From Takakia lepidozioides (lineage: Eukaryota > Streptophyta > Takakiopsida > Takakiales > Takakiaceae): a stretch of DNA of 64,000 nt. A program made the position numbers and the translations under genes. Shown here in pieces: positions 34,270 to 46,568 of the stretch. Under the pieces are notes generated by a model, which made no database searches, had not been told where the DNA came from, and worked only from the letters and a program-made list of their open reading frames with translations. The stretch lies in NCBI GenBank assembly GCA_030704615.1, contig CM060733.1, forward strand, positions 55,242,001 through 55,306,000, in the 5' to 3' direction. The stretch's first letter is position 1. Every line of letters starts with the position of its first letter.

Positions 34270-35246
34270 GGACAGAGGGGGGTGCTGCAAGCATCTTGTT
34301 CCATGACACCAAATCTCGTTTAGCCATAGTGTTGAAAACTCCCTCCGCATCCTCAATGCTCCCACATTTGGCATACATTCCACCAGGGTAGTGTTCACAA
34401 TGACATCTGGTACAATTCCAGCTTTGACGATGTCATCATGGACCTCTTTCCCCTTATCCAGGGCTCCTCCCAGGCCTGCACACGCATTGCAAACACAAAT
34501 GAACGTGATGTGGTTGGGCTTCACCCCTTCGCGCATCATTTGCTCACCACATCAAGGTGCCCTCACCACATTGTCCTTGTAAATTCAGTATGCATCTCAG
34601 GGCCGAGCCTGATGAGGGCAAAACAGGCTGAAATAGGTCGAAGAAGAAGGTGCCCTCACCACATTGGCCTTGACCTTGTGGCACGACCTATGGAGGATTT
34701 GACCACCCATGCTTGGTAAATCCTGCCAACATTATATTCCACGTGATCAAAGATCGTTGAGGCATTCTGTTGAACACTTGGTGAGCATCAATGATGCTCC
34801 CGCACTTAACATACATGTTGACAAGGGTGTTGAGTAGAAAAACATTTGGCGTTTTCCAGCTTCAAGGCCTTTGTCACTGCAGACAAGTGCTTTTTGCGGA
34901 CACCGAACGTTGGGTGTGCCATAGCCATATGCCGCACCTCCACTGGGCGAGGGTCATCCATAAGGAGGAGCTGAACAAGGAGTGGCGGTTCATTTACTTC
35001 ACTCAAAGAAGAAACAACAACTTTCTCTGCTTGCTCCAGAGCATGGTTGGCTTCTTCCGTAGTATACTCCATGGAATAGAGATAAGGGACAAAGGGCCAC
35101 CTCCAGCCCGTTACAATGTGGTGCAGGTCACTGTACCAGTCCACATGGGCACTTGTGTCACCAATCCTGAAGCAGGGAAGTGTAGGATCCTCTGCGTTCT
35201 TCGGCGCCACCGGTAACGGCGATCTCCACACCCCAAAAATGCCCAC
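34270..35246 (-). pseudogene. PPR pseudogene with an upstream ORF
   Basis: Reading leftwards: an unrecognised open frame (35246-34860, starts MGIFGVWRSPLPVAP) leads into LEAGK-like text. Then, after a deletion and frame change, LVNMYVKCGSI and LITWNIMLAGFTKHG (34850-34700). A ~95-bp segment (about 34555-34650) matches the spacer between PDF modules at 28.45 kb. The PPR text then resumes with MMREGVKPNHITFICVCNAC and [20 protein letters not shown] (34540-34390), breaking up by 34270. It is clearly related to the intact gene at 29-32 kb. The N-terminal ORF has no domain I know and may be unrelated host sequence. Confidence 0.78.
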
Positions 35247-35479
35247 AGTGGAGGGGAAATGGGCATAGTCTTCACCCTGTCCAATTGGCCCAGTCTCAGG
35301 TATGAGGTCTGTTGAGACGTGGTTCGGTCTGCCCAGGTGCGAGGAGTCCTACTCATGATTGCTGGCGTGTGCTTCACTCTGGTTTGGTGTGATGAGGTCT
35401 GTTGGGGTCTCTTGAGGTTTGTCGTGGTCTGATGTGGTCTCCTGAGGAGTGATGAAGTCAGCGGTCTGCTGAAGGGAAC

Positions 35480-36209
35480 CAGTGTTGGGCGGTTATGAAC
35501 TTTGACCGGTTATAACCACCTGTTATTAGACCGGTTATATATATATATATATATATCCGGAGGAGGTGCAAAAATAAAAAAAACGGATATAAACAGATCC
35601 GGCGGAGGCTAGGGGTTGAGATAACTGGCGGGCTTCAAGAACCGGCGAGCAAGTTTGGTTTTTTATTTATTGGTATCCGGCCATGGCCTTAAAAAAGGAC
35701 CCAGTTATCAATAAATAGTGTCAGCATATACCCTTGCTAAGATTAATGTGACACCAATCTGGTAACTAAGATGTCCATTATTGATCATCTGGATGATCCA
35801 GTTTCTAGGGCTAATCATCTTGCATGGCTGGTCAATCCCTGCTTGGCATTTATTTCAGCTTTTTTTTTTAAAAATATTTTCATCATTTCAATATATGTAA
35901 ATTTTTATTTTATAAATAGTTCATTTACATGACCGCAATATAACCGTTTTAAGGATCGCCAGTTATCTACCGGTTATAAAGTATATTGAACTTCCAGAAC
36001 CGGTTCAAAAAACCGCCTGTGCAAAGGTCTTTAATAATCGGAATTGAACTTAACCGGGTTTTTTTAAAACATCAAAGAACCGCCTCCGGTAGGTTATTTA
36101 ATTTTTTCTTTTGTCCATTTAACCGCCTCCGGAGGTTCTAAAGAAGGGGCAATTGGCAAAGAACCTGCACCGGAGGAGCTCACGAAAACCTGAGAACCAC
36201 CCAACACTG
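35480..36209. mobile_element. hAT-type MITE, 730 bp
   Basis: Terminal inverted repeats CAGTGTTGGGCGGTTAT (left) and CAGTGTTGGGTGGTTCT (complement of right) bound it. Eight-base flanks AAGGGAAC (35472-35479) and GAGGGAAC (36210-36217) match at seven of eight, a hAT-style target duplication. The interior is rich in ACCGGTTATAA and CCGGAGG words and is partly palindromic. No transposase is encoded. Confidence 0.85.
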
Positions 36210-37003
36210 GAGGGAACCTGCCGACTCCGTGTCAAGTTTGTCTATGGCGGCTGCTGATCCGGGGTATTACATAAAATGTACTCGCGAACCCGCTGCACTT
36301 CAAGCCGCACCTCACGCACTTGCAAAGGAGGTTCCTGACGTGGCATCCGCCAAGTTGATATGGCTTTGCGAATAAACTGAGCAGTGTGCTGTGCAGCAAA
36401 AGACAAATGAGCTTCGTCGGACAGACCGGATCCATTGGACTGACTGAATTTAATGACACTCAGTAGACAATCAACAGACCATCAGCAGCCCACAATCCAC
36501 ATTCAGCAAACCACAATACTCAGCAGACCATGATATTTAGCAGACACTCATATCTTAGCAGACAATCTGGACTTCAGCAGACAAAAACATTTCAGAAGAC
36601 CTAATTATGGACGTATACAGTCTGGTGAAGTCTTCCACAGATGAGCAGACTACGCGACAACACAAGAAATAGGTCTGTCGGTTTCACCACAAGTCGGTTC
36701 ATACGGGAGCTGGCTGCTATGCAGCAAAACACACACGATCCATTGGGCATTCGGAGCTCTAAGATGTCTCAGCAGACCACAAGACTCAGCAGACCATGGC
36801 AATGAGCAGACCACTGCCTTTAGCAGACTCCAGAGACTGGGGCAGAATAAGTGAGAGACCGAATTATGGACGTGCATAGTCTGCTAAAGTTCAGCAGACT
36901 AATCGACAGTAGTCCCAAAAAAATGCATAAAATTGCAGGAATGGTTTGATAGCATTACCTCGTCAAGTATGTTGCCCGCATCGCCATCACGCATGGCATT
37001 CAA

Positions 37004-37681
37004 TCACTTTTCTTCGGCTTCCCGAATACTTGATGTTATCCATCCTGTCTGCACATATCTGAAGAAAAAAGGGAAGAACTGCGGATCGTCTTGGGGTGGG
37101 CAGACTGGTGGGAGAACGCCAAACCGAAGTAGGTGCACCGTTTCCGGGCAGGCTGGACCAGCAGACTTGTGGGTGGTCTTTTCAGGTTCCATATCTTCGG
37201 TCTGCCCAACCCGCAGACCAGGCTGCTGGGTCTCTTGGGCGGTGTGGGCAAGAGAGGTGTTGTCGTCGAGGCTGTCTATGAGCATGTCCAAGTTTGTCCT
37301 CTCAGATAAGGCAATATCCACTGCATTGGACAGTGGACCTTGCCCTTCGAAGTCATTATTTCGGATGATGTTGTCGGTACGCTCGGCAGACCGGCGGGGC
37401 TGAACATCGGCAGATTCAGACTCACTAGAGGAACTGATAGGTATAGTCTGCCGGGACCTTCTGGTCCGGTGCACATCGGGCGGACTCCCATGTAGGCCCG
37501 CAATGCTTGCATCTCGAGCAGAGCCTGCCTGACGCGCTTCGGACGGACCCCCCTGCAGGACTGACAGGTTTGCATCGCGAGCAGACCTTGCCGTTTTCGC
37601 TCCCGCTTTTTTTTTTGCCCCATCACTGAGTTTTCGCTTACGGGGAGGCACGGGCACTTTCTTCAGACTGCCTAGTTGCAT
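37004..37681 (-). CDS. unrecognised low-complexity ORF
   Basis: A 225-codon frame. It opens with a basic stretch (VPPRKRKLSDGAKKKAGAK) that could be a nuclear localisation signal, then Ser/Glu- and Arg-rich text (ISSSSESESADVQ). No domain is recognised. It lies inside the CAGCAGAC field, so it may belong to an unknown transposon or be chance. Confidence 0.3.
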   Translation of the reverse strand: MQLGSLKKVPVPPRKRKLSDGAKKKAGAKTARSARDANLSVLQGGPSEARQAGSARDASIAGLHGSPPDVHRTRRSRQTIPISSSSESESADVQPRRSAERTDNIIRNNDFEGQGPLSNAVDIALSERTNLDMLIDSLDDNTSLAHTAQETQQPGLRVGQTEDMEPEKTTHKSAGPACPETVHLLRFGVLPPVCPPQDDPQFFPFFFRYVQTGWITSSIREAEEK

Positions 37682-37780
37682 CCTTCCAGCAGCCTGTCAG
37701 TACCGTTGGCGCAATTCCTCTGTACTTCACGGAATTGGGTTTGCGCCGCGGCTATTGAAAATAGCCTCATCTTTAGCTTT

Positions 37781-38078
37781 CTACGATACCGGTATGGGCC
37801 ACGGCTTGAAATTCGGTGGAATGGTGCCCTTGCAACCTATGTCCACACAATAGCGGTTCAACTGGATTTTGTCATTTATGGCTTCCTCACAGAAATGACA
37901 CCTGAGCCTATCCTTCTTCCATTCTGTGTTCTCCTTCTTGGCTACACGGAGATCAATACATGCTTCCATTGCGATCGTACTCATGTGGGGAGTACCAATA
38001 TCTTCGCAGCTTCTTCAAACGCGTGACGTGCACAAAGTCGATCCAGTCGGGTCCGCCCTTCGCGCAGGCTTCCTCCAT
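37781..38078 (-). CDS. possible zinc-finger ORF, two frames
   Basis: From ATG 38078 the frame reads EEACAKGGPDWIDFVHV. After a frame change near 37990 it continues KKDRLRCHFCEEAINDK and YCVDIGCKGTIPP to a stop at 37781. The CxxC and a later Cys pair suggest a BED-like transposase finger, but the His ligands are unclear. Possibly the N-terminal part of a DNA transposase; a guess from composition and setting. Confidence 0.3.
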
Positions 38079-39950
38079 CGCCTATACAACACAACACAAC
38101 AGAGAAAGGCAGATGACCCAACAAAAAGGGAGAAGTGCAAAGAATGGAGGAGTCCAGAAAGTGCGAGAACCGGCGAGAACGAGCACTACATACGAGGACA
38201 GACAGAGAAACGAGAACCAAAACTACAAGTACACAGCAGAAGACGAGAAACGCAACGGCCTACAGGAGCAACGGTCTTGGCGACTGTTGGGGTCTAAGAT
38301 GACTCTCCAAATCTGCGCGCGGAAAGAAGTCTGCGCAAGGAAGACAGACGTTGACATAAAAGCAGACCACAGCACCGGCGAGAAGGCGAAGTTGAAGTTG
38401 AAGTTGAAGTTGACCCGGGAGCGGAAATGCAGTACACCCACGGTACGACGTGGCGTACAATGATTGACGCCGCCACCGCCGCCGTTGCATTTACTAGGTC
38501 TACCCAGTGCACAGCAGACCGAGTGAATAGCAGACAGAGTCAAGCAGACTAGAATCAGCAGACTGATTTGAGCAGACCAACACGTAATCCACTAAGCAAG
38601 TCCACCCGACTGCAACAGGCTGACGACAAAACAGACTATACAAAACAGACAAACTGGCAGGTCGACAGACTGACAGGTCAACATGGTCATTGTTCCGTTG
38701 CCCTCTATAACAAGCTGCAGACAAACTAAACTGACGGTGCGACAGAGACAACAAACTAGCTGAAAAGACTGGCAGGACAACAGACTGACAGACGGAAGGG
38801 TGTAACGCCAAATTTTCGACGCGGCACCATGGTTTCATAGTTTCTCACAACAGACCAGCGTACACAGACGCCGCAAGACCGTTGTCAGGACAGACTAACA
38901 TCGCAACAGACTCACAAACATATTCCAGGCCGATGTGAGGACACAGCCTCCCGAAGAGGCTCCGATTACCACACCAACGAAGCAAGACTAACGAAGCAAC
39001 AGACATATGGGTATCCAGGCCGACAAGTATTGGCTGTTGAACCCGTCTTTTTTACAAAGAGACCCATACTGCAGATGTGAGATAATTCACGAGTCTCAGG
39101 CTAACACAGCCCAGCAGACACAATTGACAGATTGACAATAACTCTGCCCACGACACACATAACAGTTCATGGCTGGATATGGAATCTGCAATGTTTTTAC
39201 ACGCCCTCATGTGCATGTGCTTCGGCGATTTTCACTATCATCTTGCCCATGGTTACCGTTCCAGACTGAGGAGGTGATCTGACGGACGAATGCGGCTATC
39301 TCAACATGAATAATTATAAAATTGAACGACACCATATCCCAAATGTAAACTAAGGTCGTCTTTAGGCAGGCTTGTAATCGGTCGGCCCATTGGAATAAAC
39401 CCTAACAACACATTGGCCATTTTGCGATGACCGGACAGATGCCAAACCAAGTGGGCAAAACGCATTACATTACAATGAAATCACAAAAACGGCCCCGCCA
39501 GCAACAAAAAAATGACGAAAATAGTGTAAGCATATGCACGATGGTGGCTGTAAGGCTCCGACTCATCTCCTGCCCTTCCACATCATGACAAAATGTCAAG
39601 AAAACACAAAGACACGAACACTAGGCGACGACTACCGCCCGCACGCACCACAATTGCGTACAACAAAGAGCGACATCTTGATGGCAATGGCAAGGCCCTA
39701 AATTGGAGGGCTGCAATGGGATTCGTCGTGGACGTCCCAGATCTTGCGGGCGGGCGGACACGCGGACAAACGGACTAGAGGGAGCGGACCTACCGCAGCG
39801 GACTAGCCCCAGCAGACCCACCCCAGCGGAGCGGCCGCATCGGACAAGCCGGTGGACGGAGCCGGGAGAGGCAGCCGCGGCTGGTGCAACCGCGGCAGCA
39901 GCGGCGGGTGTGGGCGATCGCAGGCGGCGGCGGGCGGGTGGGTGCGGGTG

Positions 39951-39979
39951 GAGGGGCGCCCCTCGTCCGGACGAGGGGC
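39951..39979. repeat. overlapping perfect palindromes in GC-rich DNA
   Basis: GAGGGGC-GCCCCTC (39951-39964) overlaps a 22-bp palindrome centred at 39968/39969 (GCCCCTCGTCC-GGACGAGGGGC, 39958-39979), so three copies of one arm alternate in orientation. It closes a GC-rich block (39770-39985). Confidence 0.9.
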
Positions 39980-41804
39980 CCACCGTCCTTCTCGCACGCT
40001 TGCGTTCATGACCCTATTATTGTAAAATGAGAGGCTATTTACTCAGCATATTGAATGCTACATACTTTTTGACGTACCTTGCCTGCCGGCAGGTGTAAAA
40101 ACAATTTGACCGCTCCACTTAGTCACAAATCCCATGGCCTCACTTGTGTTTGTGAGGTGCTTTAGAGCATGCCCAACAGAGGCTCACTAAACTGCCTCAC
40201 CATCACTATGTTAAGGAGGCGTATGGTGAGGCCCGTAAGCTAGATGGCGTGTGGCAAGAGCCCCAGCAGCAACCCATCATAACAAGAGGGGAGTAATGTC
40301 GTCGGGCTGAGGTGAGAGAGGCTAAGTGGTAGCTAGCGGGGGAGACTGCCACACACCAAAACTCGTGTAGATAGCGGGCGAGTGGGGCGAAACTTGGTGA
40401 GGCTCACCATTTTGAAGCGCGTGAAAGTGCTGCTGGGGACGCGCGATCTCGACGGCCGCGCTACTTTGACGATATCGCGCCAGATGGAGCGCCCGCTCTT
40501 AGTTTGCAACTCTGGAGCGGCATGCTGCAAGGACCTTGCCCTGCACAGCTTGGTTGCTAAGCGATTTCAGTGGCTTTCAAAACCGGCAGAGGGTGAGATA
40601 ACAGCTTTGTTTGGGCGTTTCTGCAGAAGTCACAAGCAAAATAAGATGGAGGAGGGCGCAAGGGGAGAAAAGAACATGCATAAGCCTGTCACTCCGCCTG
40701 TCACATAAAGCAACTACACTCAGCTTGAGCCCATGTGTGACTTTGGCGCAGAAACTTTTATTGAGAAGGGCCTAAGAGTGAAGAATTGGTAAGTAACTAG
40801 CTCAGTTGCAACACAAAGGACTCATTAGAATCAATTTGATGGCTAACAGGGGTTATGTCACAGGGGTGGTATCAACCGTATAGACTCCGACTCCCCGCTG
40901 GAGTATGAAGATCTCCGAATAAGACTCCGAATTCTTGTGGTTCTTCATATCCATCATCACATTTTCGTCCTTGACTACAATGAACCTAGTCTGATGAGAT
41001 AGGAAAGACTGAAATGCGCATCAACTACTTTCTCTCTGAGAGAAGGCTGCGCCCGCATCGTTTTTGCCGCACCAAATGGCAAGCTTGGAGCAAGACAAGA
41101 ACAACAAGTTTTGAGCATATTATATAAATGTTACCTGGTCACTGTGTTGCCCCTTGCTCAATTCCATTGCTTCATTCATTCAACTTCCGGCTGCCATAAT
41201 TTCCAACTTTCTGGCCATCCACGCTCATCCCCTCCACCGAAGTCAAAACAGGAGCACGTGCCTCTTTTTAGTTGCCACTGCCAACAAGAGTCCCAGATCG
41301 CACCAGCTCCACGGATGGACATCGACCTTCCCCTCTTCCACGAGACTGCCAGAAACAGCCACGGGCTGAGTAACAACCCCAGCAGTTTCACTTCCCCTAA
41401 AAGCCGGTGCAGCACAAGGTGACGATGAAAAATTTCCCGTTCCCATCGTCATCTCCCCAGCCATAAACTCCATCTCACCAAGCTCACCACCCCCTCTGCA
41501 TGCAATCCAGTCTCCTACACGAATCTGCTCCGCCATGCCAGACCTCACCGTCTCTGCAGAACAAACACACAACTCCAACACTTACCAAAACCCTAAAACC
41601 TGCTCTATGCCAGCCGTAAAGAAACTATTAGAAATTCAATAACACTTCCAATAATTAATAATTTGGAAGGAAAAAAAGAAACAACCTCTCTGCTCTCGTG
41701 GAAGAGGTCTGGAGCTCAAACTCTCTTACTCCTGAACGATGGGGAGACAAGGAGAGGGCCATCCAGGTGCTATTGGATAATGTGGGTAGAGACTAGAGAC
41801 TCTG
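39980..41804. other. intergenic, upstream of Lhca2
   Basis: Several short frames (for example 41243-41581 minus, 40382-40708 plus) lack recognisable domains. A G-box word CACGTG lies at 41255-41260, too far upstream of Lhca2 to be assigned confidently. Confidence 0.4.
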
Positions 41805-42103
41805 GGCCAATGGGGGGAAGCGAAAGAGGAAGAATGGCACGGAATCAAAATGTGAGCGAATGGATGACTGCCACCGTGGAGAGAGCGGGAGAGGACGACA
41901 CCGAGGAATCAAGTGAGGGCCAATGACCGAGCGGGGCTGCAGATAGGGCGGCGCTCGCCCAATCGGGGCGGGGGGACCCTATCTCGGCTCCCGCTCGCCT
42001 TGTCTCTCTAATCCCGCGCTCGTTCCCACATCTGGCTGTATACTCTGGGGAGAAGAGAATCGTGGACAGCAGGAAGGGGTGCTCGAGCTTTTGACTTGGA
42101 GCA
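41805..42103 (+). promoter_or_regulatory. proximal Lhca2 promoter region
   Basis: Two GGCCAATG (CCAAT-box) words, at 41805-41812 and 41918-41925, lie within 300 bp of the start codon. A weak TATAC string near 42038 could serve as a TATA element. The assignment rests on position and common plant motifs only. Confidence 0.3.
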
Positions 42104-43870
42104 ATGGCGTCAGCTGTCTGTGCCTCGTCGAGCGTGGCTGCCATCGCTGCCGCCCCCTCCACCAGGTTTCTGGGCAGCTGGATCATTTGTTTGTGTTGCA
42201 TGCTTTGGGAGCTTGGATTTTGTCTGAGATGTGACTGTGCATGAAGACATTTTGACTCCGTGTAGCTGCCTGCATGGAGATGTTGTGTTCAGGCAATGCG
42301 CGTAGACTCAGATTTGATGCTTTGTGTTATGAATGTGCATTCGCGCTGCAATGTGCCGTGACAGTGGTTGTTGTGTTCACATTTGGAGCATGTTCTGTTT
42401 TCTAATTTGGAAGACCTCAGTGGACAATGATGGGCTGATCTCTAACTCGTGCTTTCCTCTTCTCTACTCGTTGGGCTCTTTATAGATGCTTCTCCGAGCC
42501 CGTATAGCTAACCGCTTGCTTGGGTATTGTATTCAGCGCTCAAAAGGTTGTGAGCAATGTAGGCTCTGCCAAGGCCTCCTTCCTGTCTGGCCGGGCTCTC
42601 CGTCTGTCTCAGATTCCTGCCTCGTTTTCTAAGGGATCGCTGACCGTCACATCAGCAGCTGCCACTGAGAGGCCCCTGTGGTTCCCTGGAAGCACCCCAC
42701 CTGAGTATTTGGACGGCAGGTATGTCATTCACTCCGAGAAGTGTTCTTCATCTGCATGGCTCATAATTCAGCTTATAGTCCTGCAACACTATGACCGAAA
42801 ACGTTGTATTATTTAAGTCCAGCATTCCTCGACAGAATCCTCAGCAGCATTGATGTTTCTGACAGTTTCAAGGGAAATTATGCATTATGTATGGGAGCTG
42901 ATTAACTGACAAATGATCCATTTGATTTCAGCTTGCCTGCAGATTTCGGCTTCGATCCTCTTGGCCTCTGTAAGTACCCTTCTTTTCCTACCTTTTCGCA
43001 TGACTTACGTAATTTGGAAGGGGAATGATTCGTTTTTCATGAATGAAAATTCAGAGCACCCGGTCTCCAGAGCTTGGTTGGTTTGCCCTAGGAAAAACTT
43101 TCAAGGGGTGACGGATCTGGGTTGCCATCTTGCTGTTGAATCTATGCTTCTATCCTGCCCTGACTTGCCTATCTGTATGCTGTAGCGTCTGAGCCCGAGC
43201 TGCTAAAGTGGATGGTTCAAGCCGAGATCGTGCATTGCCGATGGGCCATGCTAGGAGCAGCTGGGATCTTCATCCCTGAGGCCCTGACAAAGGCTGGAAT
43301 TCTGAACACGCCTTCATGGTATACTGCTGGAGAAGCACAGTACTTCACGGACTCAACCACTCTCTTTGTCATTGAGATCATCCTGTTTGCATGGGCCGAG
43401 GGAAGAAGATGGGCTGATATCATCAAGCCTGGCTCGGTCAATACCGACCCTGTCTTCCCCAATAACAAGCTGACAGGAACAGACGTGGGGTACCCAGGTG
43501 GCTTCTGGTTTGACCCCCTCGGATGGGGCTCTGGCTCACCTGAGAAGATCAAGGAACTGAGGACCAAGGAGATCAAGAATGGCAGGCTCGCTATGCTGGC
43601 AGTCTTGGGCGCCACCTTCCAGGCTCTTTACACCGGCACTGGTCCCATTGACAACTTGTTGGCCCACCTTGCTGACCCCGGCCACAACACTATATTTGCT
43701 GTAAGAAACCCAATTTCTTTATAGCTCTGCTGAAAGATGTTACATTTTTCTGCAGGGCATACCTTTTGGGTGGACAGTATTAGTTGGATTTCTTTAACCC
43801 ATGTAATTTCTTTGAATCCTTGTCTGAGTTTGTGTGTCCATGTGTGTGTGTGCAGGCCTTCGGAAAGTAA
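42104..43870 (+). CDS. LHCA2: photosystem I antenna protein Lhca2
   Basis: Lhca2 is a chlorophyll a/b-binding antenna of photosystem I in the thylakoid membrane. Exons are 42104-42165, 42537-42719, 42932-42969, 43186-43700 and 43856-43870. All have GT/AG borders and consistent phases, giving 270 residues. The N-terminus is a Ser/Ala-rich chloroplast transit peptide ([20 protein letters not shown]...). The mature part begins near [17 protein letters not shown], then DFGFDPLGL. Helix B carries the chlorophyll ligands [11 protein letters not shown] and helix [33 protein letters not shown] and the end [24 protein letters not shown] match the Lhca2 subtype rather than Lhca1/3/4. No disabling change is seen. 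A truncated inverted duplicate of its 3' end lies at 4.6-5.7 kb. Confidence 0.95.
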
Positions 43871-44498
43871 AGAATCGTTTGTTGTAGTGAAAGCAATGAA
43901 GACGAGCAATGAAGACGAGCGATACATTGCATGGCTTGTGTCCGTGATACATTGCATGGCTTGTGTCCGTGACTGTACGATGGTTGTAGAACACTTCTGC
44001 TAAAACTCTTTCAGTGAGATTTTCATCAGTAAATTGTATAATTGCTTTTTGATTCTCAGTATCGATGGCGATGAGTGATCTTGGACTCTTCTCTTTCTGC
44101 TTGATTCCCCACCTTCCTTTTTTGTGGTCTCTTTTTTGTGGTCTCTCCTTTAGTAGAAGGCAATCATTTGTAACTGATTTTGCATGATCATGTTTTAGCT
44201 TGTTATGAGTCTCTGTTTTGTTCTCTACAATAGATCTCTGCACAGTGTGCTAAGCTGCACACACACTGTGGACTCCTGACGGTTAAAACTTTGAGAATTG
44301 TATTATTTGACTTTGGTTCTTCAGTGAAAGACTTGAGTGGTGCAGACGTCCTCCTTAGATAGCTCGACCGTAGGTGTAGGCCGATTGGGATGTAGCCTTA
44401 ATAAGGACTAATCTGTGGTTTGCTTCAGCAATGGAATTGTACATGTATCCACTGGGTGTCTGCAAATTGGCAATGTGCAGCATGAGATAGTCTGCCAA
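43871..44498 (+). other. Lhca2 3' flank, conserved in the inverted copy
   Basis: It contains the 3' UTR and downstream DNA shared with 4597-5176 on the other strand. Small tandem duplications (GAAGACGAGC; a 25-bp ATTGCATGGCTTGTGTCCGT unit, 43900-43975) occur only here. Confidence 0.75.
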
Positions 44499-44935
44499 AA
44501 AGAATTGAACATTGAATAGATACAAGTAATTGAGAAATTATATATAATACTGTAATAAAACTCCAGCAAAGGAAAAAATTCTTCTCATTGCTAATCTGTA
44601 ATGCTTAAAAAGTATACCCCAACCATTTTCCACTATAGTGAACAAAATGATTATTGACAAAAAGCACTCACCATACATTCATATCCACTCCCTCATTTGA
44701 CAAAAACATTTGATTCTGTAACCCTCCTCTCACAAACTTGCCATGAGCAGATCCATAAATTACAAACATGAATGTAAGAGTGTTAATGGAAATAGTAGAG
44801 CCCTTCAAAAATGAGACACAGAACCTACACCCTTCAATTACCCCATATGTGCCTGCAACTTCAATACTTAAACAGCAATAAAGTTAGAAATATTCTTCAA
44901 CATCTACTCTTGCTCTTGATTCTTGTTTCCTGTTC

Positions 44936-45052
44936 GCTCATTCCAATTTGCACATCATCCACTCATTCCAATTTACACATCATCCACTGACATATTTCGA
45001 CAATCGGTTCTCATTCCAATTTGCACATCATCCACTGACAAATTTCAACAAT
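44936..45052. repeat. three-copy minisatellite
   Basis: Three copies of CATTCCAATTTGCACATCAT with a CCACT tail, the outer spacing widened by a GACATATTTCGACAATCGG-type insert. Confidence 0.85.
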
Positions 45053-45255
45053 AGGTTCCCTCCACGACCATCATCTTCTACAAAATAATTAAAATCACAT
45101 ATCAAGATTGTGCAAACATGTATAGAAGTAAATAAAACGTTGACTCACTCAGTAGGACCCGCAGTTGGCTCTCCACTCTCGGAGTAGAACTGATATTCGA
45201 TCTTTGCGTGATCAAGACTCGAGCAGACAATGAAAGTTTGATGGATTGTGAATGG

Positions 45256-45845
45256 TCAACCCAGGTGTACCTCTACCACTGTGGACTCATCATAATAGTG
45301 GATGTCGTGCGACAGGAGCTTGAAAATTTTATGAGCTTCATAAAACTCAAGCTCCTCTTCAAGCTCCTCTCGTACGACATCTTCTATTATTTGAGATTGG
45401 ATCTCCTGAGGAACCCGTCTTACTTTGAGAGCAACTCCAAGGGTCCTCCTAAACTCTTGATTGCCCAAAGTCAGCTGACGGAGATTGGCTGTAATTCGAT
45501 TCCTTGACCCTATGGGCATTTGGAAACACAATTCGTAAACATTAATACAAGTGGAGTTCAAAATTATACACACACAAAGACTTCAATACATTTCAATTGT
45601 TGAGGCGCACTCACCCAAAGCGGAACCGTCAAGACTGTAGAATAAAACGATAGCATCCTCGCCATCCTCTCCGTCCTCAATTGAGCCTTCTCCAATTGAA
45701 TCTTCATCTCTGAGACCTTAGCAGCAAGGTCCTCAACCCTCTTGTCGGATGGTACATCCTTGGAGCTAAACACCCTAGATGGCACCAATCTTCGCAAACC
45801 CAAAGCATGAAAGCGCACTGAAATCTCGCGCATGGCCACCATCAT
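45256..45845 (-). CDS. small two-exon protein, possibly mitochondrial, unrecognised
   Basis: Proposed exons are 45845-45615 (ends TGG|GTGAGT) and 45474-45256 (after CCGTCAG|CTG), joined in phase 0 to 149 residues. The first exon starts MMVAMREISVRFHALGLRRL and VPSRVFSS, an amphipathic basic presequence-like start, then a coiled-coil stretch (RVEDLAAKVSEMKIQLEKAQ) and a hydrophobic segment (MLSFYSTVLTVPLW). The second is basic, then acidic (EDVVREELEEELEF). I recognise no family. Splicing is a hypothesis; an alternative acceptor lies at about 45512 but needs a different phase. Confidence 0.4.
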
Positions 45846-46568
45846 CCTACAATTGCTTACACATGTCAATATGGAAAGCATAAGTGATGATTGAACATAG
45901 ACCCCTACTCTCAATCAAATTGCCGGTTATTGTCAAAGGTGAGGTCTAATTGGGTGTCTTCAATGCCTGGGTGGACAAAGGTCTTCGATAGGATGATACC
46001 ATTGGGCCTTTTGGTGAGGATGAGCTGAATTTCTAATGGAAGACGGTTAAATAAACTGTCCCAAAGAACTTCAACTTTCGACCTTGAATAATATGTCAAA
46101 AGAGAGGTGGATTCTTGGGAGAGTTTCTATCTCCTCTGTGGCTGACAAGATCATTGGGAGGACACTACTTGTCTGCGGTAGAGCTATTAATTGGTGGACC
46201 AATGAGATCAGACTCAAGATAGCCGAGAGACAAGGCTGCCGCAATTTGAAAGTTCTGCTGCAGCCGTGACTCGAGGAGCAGCACGAGTTCCTGAGCCACG
46301 AGGTGCAGAGGTGGAGTTGGATCCACAGCGTGGGGAGCAAGCTGTCAGGCTAGGCTTCCTCAGTCATTCACATTGGCGGAGACAGTGTCGACGCCATCCA
46401 TGGCACCTAGTTTTCGCCCGATTGTTACCGAGGCGGAGATTACTATGCCATTGGGGAGAGCTACACGGGTAGCACCACTACCTAGTGTTGCCAAGGCTAC
46501 GGCAGCTAGTGTGCTGCTAGGAGCGGCCATATCTGTGTGCCAGGCTCCATTGTTCTCGGGTACCATGA

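Larger units (their letters stand above)
35280..39850. repeat. CAGCAGAC / GTCTGCTG word field
   Basis: Dozens of AGCAGAC, ACAGAC and GCGGAC words (GGTCTG on the far left) are scattered at irregular spacing over about 4.5 kb, interrupted by the hAT-type insertion. Orientation is GTCTG at 35285-35470 and mostly CAGAC from 36420 rightwards. It resembles the dispersed short binding-site repeats of some DNA transposons, but no terminal inverted repeats were found. Confidence 0.55.

Noticed and set aside
39621-39983. Ala/Pro/Arg-rich 120-codon ORF on the minus strand
   Set aside because: It arises from GC-rich low-complexity DNA and shows no domain.
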